Shown: positions 1 to 4,375 of the stretch, one piece after another
Layout of the letters: each line of letters starts with the position of its first letter
Numbering within the stretch: position 1 is the first letter of the stretch
Assembly: GCA_030037185.1 (NCBI GenBank)
Contig: JASHRR010000591.1
Span: 1-5,113 of the forward strand
Reading direction: 5' to 3'
Source of the DNA: Xanthobacteraceae bacterium
GTDB lineage: Bacteria > Pseudomonadota > Alphaproteobacteria > Rhizobiales > Xanthobacteraceae
DNA: 5,113 nucleotides
Notes under the pieces: model-generated
Databases searched by the model: none
Told to the model about the DNA's origin: nothing
What the model saw: only the letters and a program-made list of their open reading frames with translations
Position numbers and translations under genes: made by a program

Positions 1-552
1 GCGATACACCAAGGTCGGAACCGGCGTCAGACCGATCACGTCGATGCGACCGCCTACCAGCGCAAATCCCTGCGCTGCCAAATCGACGACCCGAGGCGAC
101 TGCGGCAGCTTGCCGTTGAACCACGGCTTGACGGTATGGCGATCTGACGAGGCGATATCGACCGCCTGCGGCGCCATCAGGCCACGCATGTGGCTAGCCA
201 CCACAAGCTCGGCCGTCGGCTCGCGGCCAGGGGGGCCGATCGCCACGAAAGTGGCGAGGCTGCCGGCCGCGAAAGCCATCGCGACCGAAGCTGCCATTGC
301 AAGGCGGCCGGTGCGCCAGTTGATCGCGAACGGCTGCGCCAGCGCGGCGGCGCGGCGGCGCAGCGCTGGGCTCGCCGTCTCGCGCGGCAGCCGTTGCCGT
401 ATCGCGTTGCGCAGCGCCTCGATACGCCCGCGCTCTGTTGCCAGTGCGCCGTTCTGCGCGAGCCGGCGCTCGAATTCCAGCGCATGCGCGGGATCGAGCT
501 CGCCGTCGATATAGGCGTTGAGCAGTAGCCGGTCGTTCTCTGTCGTCGTCAC
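1..552 (-). CDS. Membrane-anchored anti-sigma factor, partial (C-terminus beyond left edge)
   Basis: This is the likely inhibitor of the ECF sigma factor encoded just upstream: its cytoplasmic N-terminal domain would hold the sigma factor at the membrane until a signal arrives. The visible part is 184 residues, starting with GTG. Residues 1-60 form a helical anti-sigma domain (NAYIDGELDPAHALEFERRL near 12-31). A hydrophobic segment at about 84-105 (LAMAASVAMAFAAGSLATFV) is the single membrane anchor. The outer domain carries the DRHTVKPWFNGKLP stretch (137-150) and AAQGFALVGGRIDVIG, which I recognise from proteobacterial anti-sigma factors beside ECF sigmas. The GTG start overlaps the sigma stop codon as GTGA, implying translational coupling. 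The zinc ligands of the common ZAS fold (His-x3-Cys-x2-Cys) are absent, and there is no cysteine at all in the visible part. The frame stays open to base 1, so the gene is incomplete here rather than broken. The role is confident; the signal sensed is unknown. Confidence 0.9.
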   Translation of the reverse strand, partial: MTTTENDRLLLNAYIDGELDPAHALEFERRLAQNGALATERGRIEALRNAIRQRLPRETASPALRRRAAALAQPFAINWRTGRLAMAASVAMAFAAGSLATFVAIGPPGREPTAELVVASHMRGLMAPQAVDIASSDRHTVKPWFNGKLPQSPRVVDLAAQGFALVGGRIDVIGLTPVPTLVYR

Positions 553-1085
553 CTGTCAGCTCCAAGCATCTCGATCAGCCGGCGGCGGGCGCGGGCCAGG
601 CGCGACATCACGGTGCCAATCGGCACCTCGGTGATCGCCGCAATCTCCCGGTAGTCAAGGCCCTGCACATCCCGCAGCACCAGCGTCTCGCGGAAAATTG
701 TCGGCAAGCTTGCAATCGCGGCTTCGAGCTTGGCCTCGTCGGCGCGAGCGATCAGTGCCGCCTCCGGATCATCGCCCGCCAGGGTGGCATCGTCAGCCAA
801 GTGCATGCGCTCGACGGCTTCGAGATCGTCCACATGGATGACGGCCGACGAACGGTTCTTGCGAAGCCAGTCATAGGCGGCGTTGCGGACGATGGCGAGC
901 ACCCAGGCACGGCCGTTCCCGCCGCTAAATCCTCCGATGCCGCGGTAGGCGCGCAGGCAGGCTTCCTGCACCACGTCCTCAGCGTCGGCACGATTTCCCG
1001 TGACCCAGCGCGCCAGGCTGCAGGCATCGTCGAGATGGGGTATCACCACGTCGGCGAACCGTGTTTTGCTGTCCCCGCGGTCCAC
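549..1085 (-). CDS. ECF-family RNA polymerase sigma factor
   Basis: Alternative (group 4) sigma factor that directs RNA polymerase to stress or envelope-response promoters. The 178-residue product has the two-domain ECF layout. Sigma region 2 is at about 9-77, with DAEDVVQEACLRAYR (34-48) as the core-binding helix and GRAWVLAIVRNAAYDWLRKN (58-77) as the -10 recognition part. An acidic linker spans 78-118. Sigma region 4 is at about 119-174, with the helix-turn-helix LDYREIAAITEVPIGTVMSR that reads the -35 element. No extra C-terminal domain is present. I prefer the GTG at 1085 because GGAG (complement at 1091-1094) lies 5 nt upstream and homologues usually begin near SKTRFADVV. A GTG at 1121 in the same frame would add 12 residues (190 aa) but lacks a convincing ribosome binding site; a stop codon at 1131-1133 caps any further extension. 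Its stop overlaps the anti-sigma start. An ECF-like promoter upstream suggests autoregulation. The exact ECF subgroup is not assigned. Confidence 0.95.
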   Translation of the reverse strand: MDRGDSKTRFADVVIPHLDDACSLARWVTGNRADAEDVVQEACLRAYRGIGGFSGGNGRAWVLAIVRNAAYDWLRKNRSSAVIHVDDLEAVERMHLADDATLAGDDPEAALIARADEAKLEAAIASLPTIFRETLVLRDVQGLDYREIAAITEVPIGTVMSRLARARRRLIEMLGADR

Positions 1086-1090
1086 GGCGT

Positions 1091-1094
1091 CTCC
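1091..1094 (-). promoter_or_regulatory. Ribosome binding site supporting the sigma factor start at 1085
   Basis: GGAG on the minus strand, 5 nt before the GTG at 1085. No comparable purine-rich motif stands at normal distance from the alternative GTG at 1121, so this site decides the start. Confidence 0.55.
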
Positions 1095-1210
1095 ACATCG
1101 ACGTTCGGCCCCGGTTACCACGGGATTGAGTCAGGGTCCCGCGCGCATTGCCGGCGACGGTCGCAACTGGATGCTGGCAAAAGCGATCCGCGCCGGAGAT
1201 GACCGATAGA

Positions 1211-1239
1211 GTAAACCGACCGCGGCCGAGGTTTATTCC
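1211..1239 (-). promoter_or_regulatory. Candidate ECF-type promoter of the sigma/anti-sigma operon
   Basis: On the minus strand, GGAATAA (1233-1239) is followed after exactly 16 bp by GTTTAC (1211-1216). ECF sigma factors typically recognise a GGAA-type -35 with a GTT/CGT-type -10 at 16-17 bp, and they commonly transcribe their own gene. Transcription would start near 1204, giving a leader of about 120 nt to the GTG at 1085. The match is by eye; whether this sigma factor or a general-stress ECF sigma uses it cannot be told from the sequence. Confidence 0.5.
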
Positions 1240-1245
1240 CGTCCG

Positions 1246-1278
1246 GCCGATTTTTTCAAATCGGCTCTGAGCGAGCCG
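1246..1278 (-). terminator. Overlapping hairpins downstream of the ABC transporter, possible weak terminator
   Basis: Minus-strand RNA from the ABC transporter would pass through CGGCTC-GCTCA-GAGCCG (1262-1278, 6-bp stem). Alternatively it could form GCCGATTT-GAAA-AAATCGGC (1246-1265, 8-bp stem closing a GAAA tetraloop). The two share the bases at 1262-1265, so they exclude each other. Neither is followed by a real U-run, so a classical intrinsic terminator is doubtful. The position, about 135 nt past the transporter stop and just before the sigma promoter, fits a transcription boundary. Confidence 0.3.
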
Positions 1279-1412
1279 CAGCCCCTTTCTCAATCGCAGT
1301 TGCGCAAGGGCGGCCAGATCACTCAGGCAAACGCCAGCCTGGAGGGGCGTGTCTAAGACCGCCGATCAACCACCGGTCGCACCGCCTGCCGCCATTCCCG
1401 CCTGCACGAAAT

Positions 1413-3272
1413 TCACTCCGCCGCTGCGATCGGGCTCTCTGCCGGGGCGGCATCGATGAATCCCCCCGACTGGCGCCGCCACAGCACCGCATAGTGGCCG
1501 CCGGCGCGCAACAGCTCCTCGTGCGTCCCCTGCTCGACGATGTGGCCGTGGTCGAGAATCACGAGCCGGTCCATGCGGGCAATGGTCGAGAGCCGGTGTG
1601 CGATGGCAATCACGGTCTTACCCGCCATCAAGGTGTCGAGGCTCGCCTGGATCGCGCCCTCGACCTCGCTGTCGAGCGCCGACGTCGCCTCGTCCAGTAT
1701 CAGGATCGGAGCGTTCTTGAGAATTACGCGGGCGATCGCGATGCGCTGGCGCTGGCCGCCGGAAAGCTTCACCCCTCGCTCGCCGACCTGGGAGTCGTAG
1801 CCACGCCGGCCCCGCCAATCCTCCAGATCGACGATGAACTCGTGCGCATGGGCGAGCTGAGCGGCTGCGATGATCTCGGCGTCGCTCGCTTCCGGCTGGC
1901 CATAGCGGATGTTCTCGCGGATCGAGCGGTGCAGCAACGAGGTATCCTGGGTCACGACCGAGATCTGCGATCGCAGGCTCTCCTGGGTCGCCAGCGCTAT
2001 ATCCAGTCCGTCGATCAGGATGCGGCCGTCCTCGAGGTCGAAGAAGCGCAACAGCAGGTTGACGAGGGTCGATTTTCCGGCGCCAGAACGGCCGACCAGC
2101 CCGATGCGATCGCCCGGTTTTACCCTCAGACTCAAGCCGTCGATCAGGCCGCTCTCGCGGCCGTAGCCGAACCGCACGTCCTCGAACGTGATCTCGCCGC
2201 GGGTCACGTTCAGTTCCTTGGCGCCGGGCCGGTCCTTAAGCCCGATCGGCCTCGCGATCGTCATCATTCCTTCTTGCACGACGCCGATATTCTCGAAGAT
2301 TTCGGTGACCCGCATCGCCACCCAGCCGGCGATGCTGATGATTTGCCACGACAGCGGCAGTGCCATCGCCACCGTGCCGACCGCGACCTTGCCGTGCATC
2401 CATAGCGCAATCGCGATGGCGCCGGTGCCGGTCACCAGAACAGCGTTGAGGGTGGTCAGGCTGAAACCGAAAAGCGTGTTGAGCCGCAGCGAGGCGTAGA
2501 ACCGTCCGGTGTGTTCGTCTACGGCGTCGCGCACATAGACATCTTCACGGTGCGCCCGCGCGAACAGCTTCACGGTCAGGATATTTGTATAGGTATCGAC
2601 GATGCGTCCGGTCAGCAGCGAGCGCGCCTCGGAGACCTGCTTGGAGCGGTCGCGCATACGCGGGACGAATGCGCGCAAGAGCACAAGATAGCTTGCGAAC
2701 CACACCGAGATCGGCAGCGCCAGCCAGGCGTCCGCAGACGCCAGCAGGATCAGCGCGCTCGTGCCGTAAACCAGGATGTACCAGACGCCGGTAATCAGGG
2801 CGACGAGCGATTCGCGTACCGCCGGCCCCGTCTGCAGCACCCGCGTCGCGATGCGGCCGGCGAAATCGTTCTGGAAGAACGCCCACGACTGGCGCGCCAC
2901 ATACCAGTGGTTCTGCCAGCGGATCATGTTGGAGACATTGGCTGCGATCGCCTGGTTGGCGACGAGGTTCTGGCCGGTCTGCGCCAACGGGCGCGCAAAC
3001 AGCAGCACGGCCGCCATGCCGAGCAGGGTTCGCCACGACTCCTCCCACAACCGCGCCGGATCGCTCGACGTCACCAGGCTGACAACCCGGCCCATGAACA
3101 CCGGGATCATCGAATCGAGCATCGCCACGAGAAAGCCCATGAGGAACAGCGCCACGAACAAGGGTCTGGCTTGGCGGGCGAAATGCCAATAGAATGCGAC
3201 CAGCCCCGCAGGCGGTTCGGGCCGAGCGGGCTGGGCGGTGGGATCAAGCACCCTTTCGAACAGGCGAAACAT
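1413..3272 (-). CDS. ABC transporter, fused permease and ATPase (ABCB/MsbA-like half exporter)
   Basis: Probable exporter of the inner membrane that works as a dimer and uses ATP hydrolysis to move a substrate outwards; the substrate (lipid, peptide or drug-like compound) cannot be read from the sequence. The product is 619 residues. The membrane domain (about 25-345) has hydrophobic helices near 37-59, 82-104, 154-178, 180-200, 268-290 and 298-320. The ATPase domain (about 360-600) is complete: A-loop Tyr370, Walker A GRSGAGKST (394-402), Q-loop Gln442, signature LSGGQ (503-507), Walker B ILILDE (523-528) with catalytic Glu528, D-loop SALD (531-534) and H-loop His559. Length fits a half-transporter. 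I chose the ATG at 3272 (MFRLFERVLDP), because the longer frame to 3437 adds 55 residues of low-complexity, non-conserved sequence; a GTG at 3281 is also possible. No strong Shine-Dalgarno is visible. It appears to be transcribed alone. Confidence 0.97.
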   Translation of the reverse strand: MFRLFERVLDPTAQPARPEPPAGLVAFYWHFARQARPLFVALFLMGFLVAMLDSMIPVFMGRVVSLVTSSDPARLWEESWRTLLGMAAVLLFARPLAQTGQNLVANQAIAANVSNMIRWQNHWYVARQSWAFFQNDFAGRIATRVLQTGPAVRESLVALITGVWYILVYGTSALILLASADAWLALPISVWFASYLVLLRAFVPRMRDRSKQVSEARSLLTGRIVDTYTNILTVKLFARAHREDVYVRDAVDEHTGRFYASLRLNTLFGFSLTTLNAVLVTGTGAIAIALWMHGKVAVGTVAMALPLSWQIISIAGWVAMRVTEIFENIGVVQEGMMTIARPIGLKDRPGAKELNVTRGEITFEDVRFGYGRESGLIDGLSLRVKPGDRIGLVGRSGAGKSTLVNLLLRFFDLEDGRILIDGLDIALATQESLRSQISVVTQDTSLLHRSIRENIRYGQPEASDAEIIAAAQLAHAHEFIVDLEDWRGRRGYDSQVGERGVKLSGGQRQRIAIARVILKNAPILILDEATSALDSEVEGAIQASLDTLMAGKTVIAIAHRLSTIARMDRLVILDHGHIVEQGTHEELLRAGGHYAVLWRRQSGGFIDAAPAESPIAAAE

Positions 3273-3516
3273 GGCGTTCACAACACGAAAGCTGCACCCG
3301 GCACGCGGAGGCTGCCGTGGCGAATCGTCATTTCCTTGGTGGATGGCTACGTCTACACCTGCATCATGATGGCGGCAAGGCCCGCCCGTTTGCGCTCTTG
3401 AGATGTTGGCGGGGCCGAATGTTGGGGCGGCGCACAAGCGGCCTGCCCGTGGTCGCCGGGTCTGGCGCCGCCGCCACGGAAATGCCGGCGGGGTTATCGG
3501 CGTCGGGCGGCCACCA
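3273..3516. other. Upstream region of the ABC transporter, no gene recognised
   Basis: About 240 bases between the transporter start and the last recognisable IscB sequence. It should contain the transporter promoter; a weak candidate on the minus strand is TTGCCG, 17 bp, TAGACG, which overlaps the perfect 10-bp palindrome CATCATGATG (3362-3371). The minus-strand frame of the IscB tail stays open to a stop at 3364, but its translation is no longer IscB-like, so the far end of the inserted element cannot be placed. Confidence 0.4.
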
Positions 3517-3824
3517 GCTAATGTTTGCGCCGCGGCGGCGCAAGGCGCGCCGGAACATCAGTGTCTCGGTGATCTGCCGGCCGCGGTGAGCGAGTTCGGC
3601 GAGCTCTACGGCTTGTTGCCGCCATCCCCGCGGACGACGGCGAGGTGGCTTTGCTGCCGGGATCGCGCCGACAGGCCTCGCCGCCTATCCGGTCCTTCCG
3701 ACGGATCGTAAACGGATAGCGTTGCACAACAACCGCCCTGCCGCGTTCGAGAAGCAGGCGAGCCCTGTTCTCAGGACACGCCATCAGCGCCGGGTTGCGC
3801 TTATCGAGGAACGAATACCGACAA
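3517..3824 (-). pseudogene. iscB: IscB (RNA-guided nuclease, RRXRR/PLMP N-terminal domain) remnant, frameshifted and truncated
   Basis: IscB proteins are omegaRNA-guided nucleases of IS200/IS605-type elements and relatives of the Cas9 ancestor. The remnant begins at a TTG (3824) preceded by GGGAG at 3831-3835 and reads (L)SVFV. One surplus base near 3809 shifts the frame to LDKRNPALMACPENRARLLL then ERGRAVVVQRYPFTIRRKDR, the typical IscB N-terminus; the usual PLMP is changed to ALMA. DPGSKAT follows, whose Asp would be the RuvC-I catalytic residue. A second shift near 3645 gives LAVVRGDGGNKP. A third near 3609 gives VELAELAHRGRQITETLMFR and RALRRRGAN, matching the RuvC-I end and start of the arginine-rich bridge helix. 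Homology then fades. The HNH domain and RuvC-II/III, some 300 residues or more, are absent. All pieces are collinear and on one strand, so this is a decayed gene, not chance. It cannot make an active nuclease. The structured region directly upstream fits the cognate guide RNA. Confidence 0.87.
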
Positions 3825-3825
3825 C

Positions 3826-4032
3826 TTCGTCTCCCAGACTTGCCCTCAAGGGCCTGGTGACGCTCCCCTTGCGGGCAATCTGTCCTGAGCGTTGGAGCGA
3901 GACCCGCATCGTGGTTATCCCGCCTTAAAGAGGTCCGAACCAGGAAACGTGCGGAGGCGGCTCTTGAACCTGCCTGCAACCTGGCCGGGGCCGTGCCCGG
4001 CTGAGTGTGGCAAGCGCTTCCAAGCAGCCGCC
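3826..4032 (-). ncRNA. IscB-associated omegaRNA (HEARO RNA) scaffold
   Basis: The region directly upstream of iscB is where the omegaRNA (HEARO RNA) is encoded, and about 200 nt is its normal size. Read on the minus strand, several long-range pairings are visible. The 5' strand at 4018-4032 (GGCGGCTGCTTGGAA) pairs with 3956-3968 (TTCAAGAGCCGCC), about 13 bp with two bulges. Inside it, CTTGCC (4009-4014) pairs with GGCAGG (3969-3974), and a GC-rich hairpin GCCGGG/CCCGGC spans 3984-4001. CCGCCT (3955-3960) can pair with AGGCGG (3920-3925), competing with part of the first helix. ACGCTC (3887-3892) pairs with GAGCGT (3860-3865). CAGATTGCCC (3873-3882), in that loop, pairs with GGGCAAGTCTG (3835-3845) with one bulge, a pseudoknot just before the iscB start. 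The family assignment rests on position, size, pseudoknot and my memory of the HEARO consensus; a covariance-model search would settle it. Confidence 0.8.
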
Positions 4033-4048
4033 ACGCCGCTCAAAAGCC
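4033..4048 (-). other. Putative guide segment of the omegaRNA / left boundary of the inserted element
   Basis: In IscB omegaRNAs the guide of about 16 nt lies at the 5' end, just before the first scaffold helix, and comes from DNA flanking the element. Here that helix begins at 4032 on the minus strand, so the guide would be GGCTTTTGAGCGGCGT (4048 down to 4033). The placement depends entirely on where the scaffold begins and may be off by a few bases. Confidence 0.4.
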
Positions 4049-4076
4049 CCTCCCCTGAGGGCCCTTCAGGGAGCGG
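4036..4076. repeat. Nested inverted repeat beside the element boundary
   Basis: CCGCTC (4036-4041) can pair with GAGCGG (4071-4076). Inside lies CCCTGA (4053-4058) with TCAGGG (4066-4071) around a GGGCCCT loop; the two stems share base 4071. No T-run follows on either strand, so it is not a convincing intrinsic terminator. It may be a structured host flank or an end hairpin of the inserted element. Confidence 0.4.
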
Positions 4077-4085
4077 ATTGGTTAC

Positions 4086-4116
4086 ATGGTTAATACCGCC
4101 GCGATATGGTTAATAC
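4086..4116. promoter_or_regulatory. Two direct ATGGTTAATAC boxes, candidate CtrA-type binding sites
   Basis: The 11-mer ATGGTTAATAC occurs at 4086-4096 and again at 4106-4116, exactly 20 bp apart (two helical turns). Read on the minus strand each contains TTAACCAT, the 8-mer associated with the cell-cycle regulator CtrA in alphaproteobacteria. The sites lie between the omegaRNA region and the plus-strand gene at 4376 and could serve either direction. Binding is inferred only from the motif. Confidence 0.45.
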
Positions 4117-4165
4117 GGTGCGCGATGATTTTTCACAATGGCCGATCGAGGTGTTATGGAACTTT

Positions 4166-4171
4166 TATACT
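4166..4171 (+). promoter_or_regulatory. Possible -10 element upstream of the plus-strand membrane protein gene
   Basis: TATACT lies in a locally AT-rich stretch about 205 nt before the ATG at 4376. No good -35 hexamer stands 16-18 bp upstream; the paired TTAACCAT boxes lie 50-80 nt upstream, which could mean an activator-dependent promoter. Weak evidence. Confidence 0.2.
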
Positions 4172-4352
4172 AAATCCATGTCAAGTAACGGATTTAGGTT
4201 TATCGGCAGACGTTGGGCACCCGGCCGGCGGCCATCGCCGATCATCGCGCTTGCATGCGGGATTTTCGGTCTGCGCCGATATGCGACGCAAAACCCCGAC
4301 AATGAACTCTTCCAACCTTGCGGTTTTGAATTAGGATGGCGCTTAATCCCAG

Positions 4353-4367
4353 CCTCAATTGCTGAGG
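4353..4367 (+). promoter_or_regulatory. Leader hairpin overlapping the Shine-Dalgarno of the gene at 4376
   Basis: CCTCA (4353-4357), loop ATTGC, TGAGG (4363-4367) forms a 5-bp hairpin whose 3' arm includes the first bases of the strong Shine-Dalgarno GAGGAGG (4364-4370), 5 nt before the ATG. The hairpin could partly mask the ribosome binding site. The Shine-Dalgarno itself is what fixes the start at 4376. Confidence 0.4.
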
Positions 4368-4375
4368 AGGAGCCG

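Larger units (their letters stand above)
1086..1412. other. Intergenic region between ABC transporter and sigma factor
   Basis: About 330 bases without a gene. Apart from the sigma promoter and the overlapping hairpins, I see only a weak 5-bp inverted repeat (CAGGC at 1324-1328 with GCCTG at 1337-1341). Open frames here have no ribosome binding site and no recognisable protein sequence. Confidence 0.6.
3517..4032 (-). mobile_element. Decayed HEARO/IscB element (IS200/IS605-related, no transposase)
   Basis: The omegaRNA region plus the iscB remnant together form the left part of a HEARO-type element. No tnpA transposase (HUH Tyr-1) sequence is visible on either strand nearby, which is common for lone iscB loci that depend on a transposase elsewhere. 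The left edge is taken as the start of the omegaRNA scaffold; the right edge is only the last base with recognisable iscB homology, since the element is truncated or eroded towards the ABC transporter. Confidence 0.7.
4033..4375. other. Intergenic region between the HEARO element and the plus-strand gene
   Basis: About 340 bases, with lower GC around 4085-4200 and 4260-4360 than the rest of the window. Besides the nested inverted repeat, the paired boxes, the weak -10 and the leader hairpin, I see no gene. Several frames stay open, including one in phase with the downstream gene from 4106, but none has a ribosome binding site or a recognisable protein sequence. Confidence 0.55.

Noticed and set aside
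1086..1121. Start of the sigma factor at the GTG at 1121
   Set aside because: It adds 12 residues with no likeness to sigma region 2, and the ribosome binding site favours 1085; it remains possible.
1494..2405. Long plus-strand open frame of about 300 codons
   Set aside because: It lies opposite the ABC transporter and is an antisense shadow of GC-rich codons; its translation has no family features.
2511..3401. Long plus-strand open frame of about 296 codons
   Set aside because: Also antisense to the transporter; the Arg/Gln/His-rich composition is typical of a shadow frame.
3273..3437. 55-residue N-terminal extension of the ABC transporter
   Set aside because: The extension has no hydrophobic or conserved character, and the transporter family start MFRLFERVLDP fits the ATG at 3272.
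3518..3979. A complete 153-residue minus-strand protein
   Set aside because: It is one frame through the omegaRNA region and the iscB remnant; IscB similarity enters near 3808 and leaves near 3645 by frameshift, so it is not an intact gene.
4106..4375. In-frame N-terminal extension of the membrane protein from an ATG at 4106
   Set aside because: The frame is open, but there is no ribosome binding site before 4106, the ATG lies inside the repeated ATGGTTAATAC box, and a strong Shine-Dalgarno stands right before 4376.
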